Under the pieces are notes generated by a model. The model was not told the origin of the DNA and ran no database searches. It saw only the letters and a list, made by a program, of their open reading frames with translations. From Halosimplex halophilum (GTDB lineage: Archaea; Halobacteriota; Halobacteria; Halobacteriales; Haloarculaceae), in contig NZ_ML214298.1 of assembly GCF_004698125.1 (NCBI RefSeq), forward strand, positions 248,001-312,000: a stretch of DNA of 64,000 bases. The letters run 5' to 3'. Position numbers and translations under genes: made by a program. Positions 9,344 to 17,477 of this stretch are shown in pieces. Positions within the stretch are counted from its first letter, which is position 1. Each line of letters begins with the position of its first letter.

Positions 9344-9571
9344 CGCGAGCGCGCCGAGGGCTTTCAACGCTTCCCGTTTCCTGCGGTTGCAGTCACTGCT
9401 AGCGAGCGCGCCGAGGGCTTTCAACGCTTCCCGTTTCCTGCGGTTGCAGTCACTGCTAGCGAGCGCGCCGAGGGCTTTCAACGCTTCCCGTTTCCTGCGG
9501 TTGCAGTCACTGCTAGCGAGCGCGCCGAGGGCTTTCAGCGCCTGCTGTCTCCTGCTGTCGAAACACCAGCT
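9344..9571. repeat. 57-bp tandem repeat, four copies
   Basis: Four head-to-tail 57-bp units lie at 9344-9400, 9401-9457, 9458-9514 and 9515-9571. Copies 2 and 3 are identical, copy 1 differs at its first base, and copy 4 is diverged in its second half. A further partial start (AGCGAGCGGG) follows. Since 57 is 19 codons, open frames run through on both strands and give artificial repetitive peptides (for example LKALGALASSDCNRRKREA). No start site, ribosome-binding site or homologous domain supports translation, so I treat the array as non-coding. It ends about 70 bases before the zinc-ribbon gene. Confidence 0.85.
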
Positions 9572-9642
9572 AGCGAGCGGGAGGGAGGGTGAGAGTGCGC
9601 CACGAGGCTTATCCCGGTCGGCCACCTCGTTAGAACAGACCG

Positions 9643-9822
9643 ATGGGCATCTTCAACAGGCTCGGCCGGGAGGTCGAGGAGTTCAAACAGAGCGCCAAGC
9701 AGGCGGCCGAGGAGCGCCACGACTACCGATGCGAGGCCTGCGACGCGCGCTTCTCCACCGAGTACGAGGAGTGTCCCGACTGCGGCGCCGAGGCGGTCGT
9801 GGCAGCGACGGACGACGAGTAG
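9643..9822 (+). CDS. 59-residue zinc-ribbon protein
   Basis: A short protein with a helical, charged N-terminus (residues 1-28) followed by two CxxC pairs: CEAC at 30-33 and CPDC at 44-47. This is a compact zinc ribbon of the kind seen in many small haloarchaeal proteins. A TATA-like GGCTTATCCC lies near 9606, about 37 bases before the ATG, giving a short leader. Small zinc-ribbon proteins in Halobacteria often act in regulation or protein binding, but nothing here points to a specific role. It is not linked to an operon: the next gene, on the same strand, begins 61 bases later and encodes an unrelated membrane protein. Confidence 0.8.
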   Translation: MGIFNRLGREVEEFKQSAKQAAEERHDYRCEACDARFSTEYEECPDCGAEAVVAATDDE

Positions 9823-9883
9823 CCGCGGCGCCGTTCCTGTCGCTGGAGGTGATTTTATCAGGCCGCCGCGAGACGCGTCGAGC

Positions 9884-10360
9884 GTGCCAGCGACGGTGTC
9901 GCCCTCGGCCGTGGATCCGCGCCGGTGGTCCCCGCCAGCGGTCGCGCTGGCCGCGGGGCTCGGGCTGGTGGTGGGGTTCGGCTGGCGGACGCTGATATAC
10001 AACGACACGAACCTGCAGGTCGCGATCCAGGTCAGCCCGTTCGTCACCTGGGGGCTGCGCCTCGGGTCGGTCGCGGTCGCGCTCGCTTGGCTGGTCGCGC
10101 CGCCGCGGGTCCGCGGTCCGGTCGCACTCGCGGGCGGCCTCGCCGGCGTCACGTGGCTGGTACCTGCCGTCCTGCTCGGGTTCGGCGCGCCGACCACCGC
10201 CGGCTACCTCACGGTGCTCGGAGCGGTCCTGGTCCTCGTCGCCGGGGGCCTCGAAACGGCTCGTCGGTTCGCTGCCGCTCGCGGGCGACTGAGAACGGAG
10301 ATCGAGAAAGCCGGTTATCGCTCCCGAACCACGACGAACTCCGCCAGATCGCGGAGGTAG
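9884..10360 (+). CDS. Putative membrane protein, four hydrophobic segments
   Basis: A 158-residue protein with hydrophobic segments at about residues 18-34, 52-70, 80-100 and 105-125, then a basic tail. I do not recognise the family. The start is a GTG at 9884; a second GTG at 9896 is possible. Its 3' end overlaps the convergent isoprenyl diphosphate synthase gene by 46 bases, so the last 15 or so residues (arginine/serine/threonine-rich) are probably unconstrained. Absence of homology evidence makes the call moderate, but the regular spacing of hydrophobic helices and high third-position GC favour a real gene. Confidence 0.55.
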   Translation: MPATVSPSAVDPRRWSPPAVALAAGLGLVVGFGWRTLIYNDTNLQVAIQVSPFVTWGLRLGSVAVALAWLVAPPRVRGPVALAGGLAGVTWLVPAVLLGFGAPTTAGYLTVLGAVLVLVAGGLETARRFAAARGRLRTEIEKAGYRSRTTTNSARSRR

Positions 10361-11157
10361 TCCATCGCCTTCGAGTCCGCGGCGTCGACGGCGGCGAGCG
10401 CGTCCAGCGCCACCTGCGATTGCTCGTGGGCCCTATCGTTCGCTTCCTCGGGGGTCAGGTCCGCGACCTGCACGAGCGACGGCCGCTCCATGGCGGCGTC
10501 GTGGCCGGTGGGCTTGCCCAGGTCCTCGGCGTCGGCGGTGGCGTCCAGCACGTCGTCGCGCATCTGGAAGGCGACGCCGACGCGCTCGGCGTACTTGCCG
10601 AAGTTCTCGACGGTGTAGGCGTCGGCCTCGGCGGCGATGGCACCCAGCTCCGCGGCGGCGCGGAACAGCGCGCCGGTCTTCCGACGGGCGAGTTCCATGT
10701 ACTCCTGCTCGCTGGTCGGCCGGGCGACGAGCTCGGTCGCCTCGCCCTCGCCGAGTTCGACCATCGACTCGGAGACGGCCTGCATGGCGCGCTCGTTCGC
10801 CGAGAAGAGGGCGAAGGCCTCGCCGAGCAGCCCGTCGCTGGCGATGATGGCGGGCCCGTGGCCGAACTCCGCCCACGCCGAGGGCGTCCCGCGGCGCAGT
10901 TCCGACCGGTCGATGATGTCGTCGACGACCAGCGACGCGCTGTGGACGAGTTCGATGCCGACCGCGAACTCGACGGCGGTGTCGACGTCGCCGCCCAGCG
11001 CCTCGCAGACCAGCACCGTCACCGTCGGCCGCACCCGCTTGCCCCCCGACAGCACCACGTGGCGAACCTCGTCGCCGAGTTCGTCGGGCTCGACGCCGTC
11101 GAGGACCGCCTCCAGCCGCTCCTCGACGCGCTCCCGACGAGACTCCAGGTACTCCAT
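10315..11157 (-). CDS. idsA: Geranylgeranyl/isoprenyl diphosphate synthase
   Basis: A 280-residue trans-prenyltransferase that condenses isopentenyl diphosphate with allylic diphosphates. It shows GGKRVRP (38-44), the first aspartate-rich motif DDIID (79-83) and the second motif DDVLD (201-205). The residues four and five places before the first motif are Ser and Ala, small side chains that leave the product tunnel open and favour C20 or longer chains rather than farnesyl diphosphate. The products feed archaeal ether lipids, carotenoids (and so retinal for the bop cluster in this window) and quinone tails. It is transcribed alone and its 3' end overlaps a convergent membrane-protein gene. Whether it makes C20 only or C20/C25 cannot be decided here. 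Confidence 0.9.
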   Translation of the reverse strand: MEYLESRRERVEERLEAVLDGVEPDELGDEVRHVVLSGGKRVRPTVTVLVCEALGGDVDTAVEFAVGIELVHSASLVVDDIIDRSELRRGTPSAWAEFGHGPAIIASDGLLGEAFALFSANERAMQAVSESMVELGEGEATELVARPTSEQEYMELARRKTGALFRAAAELGAIAAEADAYTVENFGKYAERVGVAFQMRDDVLDATADAEDLGKPTGHDAAMERPSLVQVADLTPEEANDRAHEQSQVALDALAAVDAADSKAMDYLRDLAEFVVVRER

Positions 11158-11233
11158 CGCCCCACGCTTAGGAACAGCCCCGCAAGTAGCTGACGAAACC
11201 GCCGCTGTGCGCCCGGTGGGCCGACCCGGGCTC

Positions 11234-11283
11234 CCCGTCCGGGCTACGACTCGGCAGTCCTCCCGTCCGGGCTACGACTCGGC
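11234..11283. repeat. 22-bp direct repeat spanning a stop codon
   Basis: A 22-base sequence beginning CCCGTCCGGGCTACGACTC occurs at 11234-11255 and again at 11262-11283, a 28-base period. The second copy contains the stop codon and last two codons (Glu-Ser-stop) of the membrane-protein gene that ends at 11272; the first copy repeats them just downstream. It looks like a short slippage or duplication at a gene end. Confidence 0.7.
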
Positions 11284-12678
11284 GGCGGCCCCGCCGGGGG
11301 CGCCGGCCGCTCCGGACCCGGCCGCTCGCCTCCCGGAACTCTGTGCGGTCAGGGCGACGAGCGGTCCCGCAGCGATCGCACCCGCGACGGCGGCGAAGCC
11401 CATGACGAAGAGCACGAGGCCGAACGGGGTCGACGCGAAGGGGACGTAGGCGGCCCCCGCCACGAACCAGCCGGTCAGCGCCGCGGCGGCGCCGAACAGC
11501 ACCGGGCGGAGCCGGCCGCCGGCGCGGTACGCCGCGAGCGCGCGCCCGACGAGCAGCCCCCCGGCGAGGGGGAGGTGATAGACCGCCAGTTCGACCGCCG
11601 GTTCGAACACGACTGGGTCGCCCAGCAGTGCCTCCAGCGCGGCGTACGCGCCGCCGACGGCGACCAGCGAGGCGGCCCCGAGGGCGGTCGCACCGCGGGC
11701 CGTCCGGAGCAGTCGCGGCGCGAGCGTCCCGGCTCCGCCGGCGACGAGATACACGACCGCGATACCGACCAGCCACTCTCCGGGGGACACCACGGGGACG
11801 GCCACGGCCGCGAGTCCGCCGAGCGCGGCGACCTGCTTCGGATGCACGCCCCGTCCCGACGACAGCAGGCCGTCGATCCCCGCGACGACGACGAACAGCA
11901 CCCCCGCGAAGACGAACGCGGTCGGCACGACGAAACTGCCGAGGTTGCCGAGCCAGATCGGCGCGGTCGTCAGCGCCGTCGCGCCGGCCACGCGCCAGCC
12001 GGCGGTCTCCGAGTCGCCGTAGACGACGTAGAGGTCCTCGTAGAACACCGGTCCGTGTTCCTGGTCGAGCGACCCGTGCCAGGTGACGCGCCCGCCGTCG
12101 ACGGTCGGCGTCGCCTCGGGCGGCGCGTATTCCGAGTCGATCGCTGCGGCGGGGTCGTTCAGGACCGTCGTGCCCGGCGGTCCGACCAGCGTGAACTCGT
12201 CGACGTCGAGGATCCACCCGCCCTGAACCCCGTCCGAGTGGAAGTAGTCGACGACGAGCGTTCCCAGTTGGCGCGTGCCCGCGTCGGGGTCGGTGAACCG
12301 GACGGTGACCGACCGGCCCTCGACCGCGACGGACTCGACGGTCAGCGCCCCCTCCTCGTAGACGTGGGGCAGGCCGCGACCCTCCCGGACGGCCGCGCGA
12401 GCGACCGACTCGGCGGCGTTCGGTTCGGCGAGCGCGTCGGCGTCCGCCCCGTCGAGCCGGTTGGTCACCGTCCACGTCGCCGACCCGTTCGCGTGGACCC
12501 GGACCGTCGCCGTGCTGTTGGCCACGGTCACGTCGTAGCCGCGGTCGTCGGCCGCGTCCGCGAAGCTCGCCCCGCAGGCCCGACAGACCGGGTCCGGCTG
12601 GGGGCTGGCGACCGCCCCCGCGGCGGTCACGGCCGCCAGTACCACGAGCAGGCCGACGGCGACGAGACGCCGGGACAT
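11272..12678 (-). CDS. Secreted-domain plus multi-TM membrane protein
   Basis: A 468-residue protein with a signal-peptide-like N-terminus (residues 1-25), a Cys pair just after it (CRACG), an external beta-rich domain to about residue 210, then six or seven hydrophobic segments to residue 440 and a low-complexity Ala/Gly/Ser tail. The external part has the feel of the DUF7345-type ectodomain also seen in the gene at 15900-17333 (a strand ending in FTLVGPPGT, later a trp-containing W-x-G strand), but here it is joined to a membrane bundle instead of a winged helix. Start 12678 is chosen because the signal sequence begins there; the open frame to 13251 is read-through over the next gene. Function unknown. 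Confidence 0.75.
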   Translation of the reverse strand: MSRRLVAVGLLVVLAAVTAAGAVASPQPDPVCRACGASFADAADDRGYDVTVANSTATVRVHANGSATWTVTNRLDGADADALAEPNAAESVARAAVREGRGLPHVYEEGALTVESVAVEGRSVTVRFTDPDAGTRQLGTLVVDYFHSDGVQGGWILDVDEFTLVGPPGTTVLNDPAAAIDSEYAPPEATPTVDGGRVTWHGSLDQEHGPVFYEDLYVVYGDSETAGWRVAGATALTTAPIWLGNLGSFVVPTAFVFAGVLFVVVAGIDGLLSSGRGVHPKQVAALGGLAAVAVPVVSPGEWLVGIAVVYLVAGGAGTLAPRLLRTARGATALGAASLVAVGGAYAALEALLGDPVVFEPAVELAVYHLPLAGGLLVGRALAAYRAGGRLRPVLFGAAAALTGWFVAGAAYVPFASTPFGLVLFVMGFAAVAGAIAAGPLVALTAQSSGRRAAGSGAAGAPGGAAAES

Positions 12679-12770
12679 GTCGACCCGGTGGCCCACCGCC
12701 GGTAAGTGTCTTCTGTGAATCACGCGCTGGACCGCGCGGCCGCCGACGCGCTCGCCGCTCCGGCCGCCGG

Positions 12771-13961
12771 TCAGGCCTCGTCGAACACCGTCTCGCCGTC
12801 GAGCGCGTACTCGGCGACGGTGTCCAGATCGAGGGTCACGCCGAGGCCGGGCTCGTCGGGCAGTTCGATCCGGCCCTCGTGGAGGATGTCCTCCTCGACC
12901 ACGTCCGCCCACCAGTCCACGTCGCGGGCGTGGTACTCCAGCGCCAGGAAGTTCGAGGCCGAGGCGCCGACGTGGGCGCTTGCCATCGTCCCGACCGGCG
13001 AGGCGACGTTGTGCAGCGCCAGCGGGATGTGGTAGGCCTTGGCCATGTTCGCCATCTTCTTCACCTCGTGCATCCCGCCGTTTTTCGGTACGTCCGGGTG
13101 GAACACGTCGACGCCCTGGTCCTCTATCAGCCGCCGGGCGCCCTCGACGCGGTAGACGTTCTCGCCGGCGGCGATCGTCACCGCCGACTCGTCGGCGGCC
13201 TTGATCTGCATGTCGTCGTTCTCCGGCGGGACGGTGTCCTCCAGCCACCACACGTCCGTCGGGTCGAGCTGGTCGGCCAGCCGGCGGACGGTGTCGGTCG
13301 TCCAGCTCCAGTGGCAGTCGAAGGCCACGTCCGCGCGGTCACCGACCCGGTCGGTCACCGTGTCGACGATCTCCGCGCGGTACTCGATGGCCCGCCCGTT
13401 GAGGTGCTTGTTCCGCGGGTCCTGGACGTGGGCGTCTGGGCTGTCGAGGTCGAACTTGACGGCGTCCCACCCCTCGTCGAGGACCTCCTCGGCCGCGTCG
13501 GCGTAGGCCTCCGGCCGGTAGGCCGACTCGTCGCCGCCCTCCATCGCGTCGTGGAGGTGCTCGCCGGCGTGCACGTCGCAGTACACTCGCACCTCGTCGC
13601 GGTGTTTCCCGCCGAGCAACTGGTAGGCCGGCACGTCCAGCAGTTTCCCCGCCAGGTCGTGCAGCGCGATGTCGATACCCGACAGCGCCGTGACGCCGAC
13701 GCCGTTCATCCCGCCGAGATACGAGGTCCGCTCGTACAGCTCGGTCAGCCGCGCGTCGATGTCGACCGGGCTCTTCCCGACGAGGAACTCCGTCGCGAAG
13801 TCGATGTAGGCGTCGGCCGCCGGCCCCAGCACGGCCTCGCCGGTGCCCGTCACCCCCGCGTCGGTGTACACCCGGACCAGCGTCCACTCGAACGTGGTCC
13901 CGATCTTCGTCGTCTGTACGTCCGTGATCGATACGTCCCGTGCGTCCTCGGGGACAGGCAT
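12771..13961 (-). CDS. Enolase-superfamily sugar-acid dehydratase (mandelate racemase/muconate lactonizing type)
   Basis: A 396-residue enzyme of the mandelate racemase branch of the enolase superfamily. The three Mg ligands are D215 (in AFDCHWSW), E241 (WWLEDTVP) and E267 (AAGENVYR). H217 next to the first ligand and H317 (LALHNVASP) resemble the catalytic histidines of sugar-acid dehydratases such as gluconate, galactonate or xylonate dehydratase, which make 2-keto-3-deoxy acids. The substrate cannot be fixed from sequence. TATAAAA on the + strand at 13984-13990 (TTTTATA on the coding strand) lies about 26 bases before the ATG, so the mRNA is probably leaderless. It is apparently a single-gene unit. 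Confidence 0.83.
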   Translation of the reverse strand: MPVPEDARDVSITDVQTTKIGTTFEWTLVRVYTDAGVTGTGEAVLGPAADAYIDFATEFLVGKSPVDIDARLTELYERTSYLGGMNGVGVTALSGIDIALHDLAGKLLDVPAYQLLGGKHRDEVRVYCDVHAGEHLHDAMEGGDESAYRPEAYADAAEEVLDEGWDAVKFDLDSPDAHVQDPRNKHLNGRAIEYRAEIVDTVTDRVGDRADVAFDCHWSWTTDTVRRLADQLDPTDVWWLEDTVPPENDDMQIKAADESAVTIAAGENVYRVEGARRLIEDQGVDVFHPDVPKNGGMHEVKKMANMAKAYHIPLALHNVASPVGTMASAHVGASASNFLALEYHARDVDWWADVVEEDILHEGRIELPDEPGLGVTLDLDTVAEYALDGETVFDEA

Positions 13962-14055
13962 GTCACCTCATCGCGAACCTCGGTATAAAACGGTCCGCAT
14001 AGCGGAAGGACCGGCCGTGGCTCGACGCGGTGGACGGGTCCGCAACCGCAGGCCG

Positions 14056-15009
14056 CTACCCGCCGAACTCCTCGGTCAGCGCCGGCACCACGTCGAACAG
14101 GTCGTCGACGATCCCGTAGTCGGCGATGTCGAAGATGGGCGCGTTGGGGTCCTTGTTGATCGCGATGATCGTGTCGGCGCCCTTCATCCCCGCTACGTGC
14201 TGGACCGCGCCGGAGATCCCGACGGCGATGTACACGTCCGGCGTCACCACCTTCCCGCTCTGGCCGACCTGGCGATTCTTCGGGAGCCAGCCGTTGTCGA
14301 CGACGGGCCGGGAGGCAGAGACGGTGGCGTCCAGCGCCTCCGCGAGGTCGAAGATGATGTCGAGGTTGTCCTCCTCCTCGATGCCCCGGCCGACCGAGAC
14401 GAGCACGTCGGCCTCGGCGATGTCCACGTCACCGCCCGCGGCCTCCTCGAAGCCCGTCACGGTCGAGCGGACGGCCGACTCGTCGATAGTCACGTCGAAC
14501 GGCTCGACGGCCGCGTCGCCGCCCTTCGGCGCGGCGGGCCACTCGGCGGGCCGGAGCGTCACGGCCGCGCGGTCGGCGTCGACCTCGACGGTCGTCTCGA
14601 CCTTCGAGCCGTACATCTCGCGGGTGACGACCAGGTTCCCGTCGACCGCCAGGTCGACGGCGTCGGTCACCAGCGGCAGGCCCAGCCGCTCGGCGACCGC
14701 CGGCGCGTAGTCCAGCCCGTTGACGGTGTGAGGCAGGAGGAGGTAGTCCGGGTCGAGTTCGGCCGCCAGCTGCTCGACGGCCTGGACGGACACGTCGTGG
14801 TTGAACTCCTCGCCGCGGTCGACGGTGTGGACCCGATCGACGCCCTCGCGGACGAGTTCCTCGCCGAACGACTCCACGTCGCCGCCCACGACCGCGAGGT
14901 GGAGCTCCGAGTCGGTCGCCTCGGCCACCTCGCGGCCGGCGCCCGCGAGTTCGTGACTCACGTCGCGCAGTTCGCCGCGGCGGTGCTCGGCGACGGCCAG
15001 CACCGTCAT
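14056..15009 (-). CDS. etfA: Electron transfer flavoprotein subunit alpha
   Basis: A 317-residue ETF alpha subunit. The C-terminal FAD domain is clear: NRQVGQSGKVV, VGISGAVQH and the conserved AINKDPNAPIFDIADYG. Together with the beta subunit it carries electrons from acyl-CoA or similar dehydrogenases to the quinone pool. It starts four bases inside the end of etfB, a tight two-gene operon. No fixC/fixX or acyl-CoA dehydrogenase gene is beside it, so donors and acceptor must be encoded elsewhere. Confidence 0.92.
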   Translation of the reverse strand: MTVLAVAEHRRGELRDVSHELAGAGREVAEATDSELHLAVVGGDVESFGEELVREGVDRVHTVDRGEEFNHDVSVQAVEQLAAELDPDYLLLPHTVNGLDYAPAVAERLGLPLVTDAVDLAVDGNLVVTREMYGSKVETTVEVDADRAAVTLRPAEWPAAPKGGDAAVEPFDVTIDESAVRSTVTGFEEAAGGDVDIAEADVLVSVGRGIEEEDNLDIIFDLAEALDATVSASRPVVDNGWLPKNRQVGQSGKVVTPDVYIAVGISGAVQHVAGMKGADTIIAINKDPNAPIFDIADYGIVDDLFDVVPALTEEFGG

Positions 15010-15797
15010 TGGCCCACCCCCTGCTCGCGGAGGATCGCGGCGAGTTCACCCGCCGCCTCGTCGGGGCCGCCCTCGAAGACGGTCGCCTCGCCCTCGCTCT
15101 CCGGTTCGTAGGTGGCCGTCCGCCGCAGCGGCGTCTCCAGCGCCGTCTCGTCGAGCCCCAGGTCCGCGAGGCCCTTCACGTCCAGCGGCTTGTTCTGGGC
15201 CTGGCGGATGCCCCGCAGGCTGGCGTAGCGGGGCTCGTTGATCCCCGTCTGGATGGTCAGCACGGCGGGCAGCTCCACGTCGGTCAGCTCCTCGACGCCG
15301 CCCTCCAGCTCCCGGTGGACCGAGGCGACGCCGCCCTCGGTGTCGAGGTCGAGCTGGTTGACCACGGCGGCCCACTCGTCGCCGAGCTTCTCGGCGAGCG
15401 TGACGCCCGTGGCGGCGAAGCTGTCGTCGCCGCTCTGGACGCCCGACAGTATCAGGTCGGGGTCCTCCTCGCGGGCGACGGCCGCCAGCAGGTCGGCCTT
15501 CGTCTCGGCGTCGAGCAGGTCCCGCCCGGCGATCGCGTCGTCCCAGACCCGGACGGCCCGGTCGGCGCCCTTCGCCAGCGCCTTCCGGATGGCCTCCTCC
15601 GAGCGCTCGGGGCCGACGGTGACGGTGACGACCTCCACGTCGTCGCTCGCCTCGGCGATCTGGACCGCCTCCTCGACGGCGTAGTCGTCCCACTCGTTGA
15701 GCTCGTAGGTGAGGTACCGCTCGTCCACGTCGAGCCCGTCGATCTCGAACTCGTCGTCGACGACCGCCACGTCCGTAACTGTGACGAGGACTTTCAT
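15006..15797 (-). CDS. etfB: Electron transfer flavoprotein subunit beta
   Basis: A 263-residue ETF beta subunit, with the nucleotide-binding SGVQSGDDS region and the later typical segment ending IRQAQNKPLDVKGLADLG. It is the first gene of the etfB-etfA operon (four-base overlap). CGTTTAACC at about 15823-15831 on the coding strand lies roughly 28 bases before the ATG, suggesting a leaderless transcript. The beta subunit normally binds AMP; whether this pair can bifurcate electrons is not shown by the sequence I can read. Confidence 0.92.
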   Translation of the reverse strand: MKVLVTVTDVAVVDDEFEIDGLDVDERYLTYELNEWDDYAVEEAVQIAEASDDVEVVTVTVGPERSEEAIRKALAKGADRAVRVWDDAIAGRDLLDAETKADLLAAVAREEDPDLILSGVQSGDDSFAATGVTLAEKLGDEWAAVVNQLDLDTEGGVASVHRELEGGVEELTDVELPAVLTIQTGINEPRYASLRGIRQAQNKPLDVKGLADLGLDETALETPLRRTATYEPESEGEATVFEGGPDEAAGELAAILREQGVGQ

Positions 15798-15899
15798 ACC
15801 CCGACGATTGGCCCGGTCGGCGGTTAAACGTTTCCGAGGGGCGGGCCGTTGTTCGGCGTTTTCGCCGCGAAACGCGCCCCTACCGGGAGAACGGTCGCC

Positions 15900-17333
15900 C
15901 TACTCGGAGTCGAGGTCGGTCACGTCCTCGTCGGGGAACGAGATGAGGTTCTCCCGGCCGATCCGGAGCTTGTCGATCCGGCCCTCCTCGTCCATCGCGG
16001 AGAGCAGCTGCGACACCTTCGCGTTCGACCAGCCCGTCTCCTGGACGATGGCCGCCTGCTTCATCCGCCCGCCGTTCTCCTCGATCAGCCGCTCGACGCG
16101 CTCCTCGTCGCTGAGCAGCTCCTCGTCGATCCCATCGTCCTCGTCGTCGGCCCCGTCGTCCGTCTCCGTGTCGGTGTCGGCGTCGTCGCCAGCGGCCGCT
16201 CCGCTCGCTCCCGCGGCGGCGCCGGCTCCGGCTCCAGCCCCGGCGTCCCCGGCCGCTCCGTCGGCGGCCGAACCGGCCGCCGCGGACGACGTACCGTCGG
16301 CGGATCCGCCGCCGCTCGCCCCGCCGGCGCTCGCGTCCGCCGTGGCGCCGTCGGCGGTCGCCGCGCCCGCGTCGGGTCCGTCGCCCGTGCCGATGAGGCC
16401 GCCGAGGCCGTCGTCGTCCTCGCGGCGCATGTACGCGACGAGGATGGCGGCGCTCGCGCCGCCGACCACGACGACGGCCACGAACGGCAGCGCGCCCGGG
16501 AGGACGCCGTCGCCGTCGCCGTCACCGCCGGGGCTGACTCCCCCGGTTCCGGTGCCCGTTCCGGGGCCGCCAGGCGTCCCGGTCGCCGTGCCCGTCGGCG
16601 GCCGACCGTCCGTCGGCGTCGCCGTCGGGGCGTCGCCGGAGTAGACGATCCACGGGCCGCGGTCGCCGAAGTCCTGGGGCCCCTCCCACCTGGCGACCCC
16701 GGCCGAGAGGTCCGACGCCGCGGCCGGCCCGCTGGTCGGCGCGCTGCTGACGCCGTACCCGCTCGGCGGGACGACGACCAGCGTCTCGCTCGGCGTCAGC
16801 GAGGGGAGCCACACGCCCGAGGAGGTGTTGAACGCGTCGTCGACGGCGAGGCGGTCGCCGCTCGTCGCCCCGAAGTTCGTCCACGTGAACGTGACCCAGA
16901 CGGCGCCGGTCCCGTTGTGCAGCGCGTGGTGGCGCTCGACGTTCCTGACGGTCATCTCCCGGCCGGTCACCCGGCTGGCGTTGGACGCCCCCTCTACGAA
17001 CGTGTCGAGGGCGAGCGGGTCCTCGCTCTCGTTGAACGCGTCGACGAAATCGCGGAAGGCGGCCCGCTCGTCGGCGGTATCGATCGAGTCCGAGACGACG
17101 GTCTTCACCCGCCAGCGGGCGTCGCCGTCGGCGGCCACCTCGACCCGCATCTCGATGTCCCCCTCGTCGAGCGACCCCTCGTGGGGGGCGACGCTCGCGC
17201 CGACCGCCCCGGGGTGGTCGGCGGGACTCGCGGCTGTCCCGCCTCCGGACACCGCGGCCGGGACGAGCCCGAGGGCCCCGATGGGGAGGAGCAGGAGGGC
17301 AGTGACGACGACGGCGAACGACCGCGGGGACAT
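15900..17333 (-). CDS. Membrane-anchored surface protein with cytoplasmic winged helix (DUF7345-like)
   Basis: A 477-residue protein with a signal sequence (residues 1-35), an external domain to about residue 255, a Gly/Thr/Pro-rich stalk, one transmembrane helix (GALPFVAVVVVGGASAAILVAY), a long Ala/Gly/Asp low-complexity linker and a C-terminal winged helix (ERVERLIEENGGRMKQAAI, then TGWSNAKVSQLLSAM). Such proteins may pass an external signal directly to DNA, which is inference. The ATG at 17333 is preferred to 17372: the box TTTTAAT at 17374-17380 covers the upstream ATG and would start transcription near 17350. It is divergent from the secreted protein at 17478, sharing the control region between them. 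Confidence 0.78.
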   Translation of the reverse strand: MSPRSFAVVVTALLLLPIGALGLVPAAVSGGGTAASPADHPGAVGASVAPHEGSLDEGDIEMRVEVAADGDARWRVKTVVSDSIDTADERAAFRDFVDAFNESEDPLALDTFVEGASNASRVTGREMTVRNVERHHALHNGTGAVWVTFTWTNFGATSGDRLAVDDAFNTSSGVWLPSLTPSETLVVVPPSGYGVSSAPTSGPAAASDLSAGVARWEGPQDFGDRGPWIVYSGDAPTATPTDGRPPTGTATGTPGGPGTGTGTGGVSPGGDGDGDGVLPGALPFVAVVVVGGASAAILVAYMRREDDDGLGGLIGTGDGPDAGAATADGATADASAGGASGGGSADGTSSAAAGSAADGAAGDAGAGAGAGAAAGASGAAAGDDADTDTETDDGADDEDDGIDEELLSDEERVERLIEENGGRMKQAAIVQETGWSNAKVSQLLSAMDEEGRIDKLRIGRENLISFPDEDVTDLDSE

Positions 17334-17477
17334 ACTCGACCCATTTCGGGCGGAGCGGAAAACGCTTTTCATTAAAACGTCTCCGTTGCTTTTGAAACGT
17401 CTACGGACCTCTCCGCGTCTCGCGGCGGTATCGGGAGTAGATGGGTTTTTGTAACCGGGGACGAAAGAGGACAGGCG

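Noticed and set aside
9119-9625. A 168-codon repetitive ORF on the minus strand through the 57-bp repeats
   Set aside because: The open frame exists because the repeat length is a multiple of three. The plus strand is open as well, there is no promoter or ribosome-binding site, and the peptide has no haloarchaeal acidic bias.
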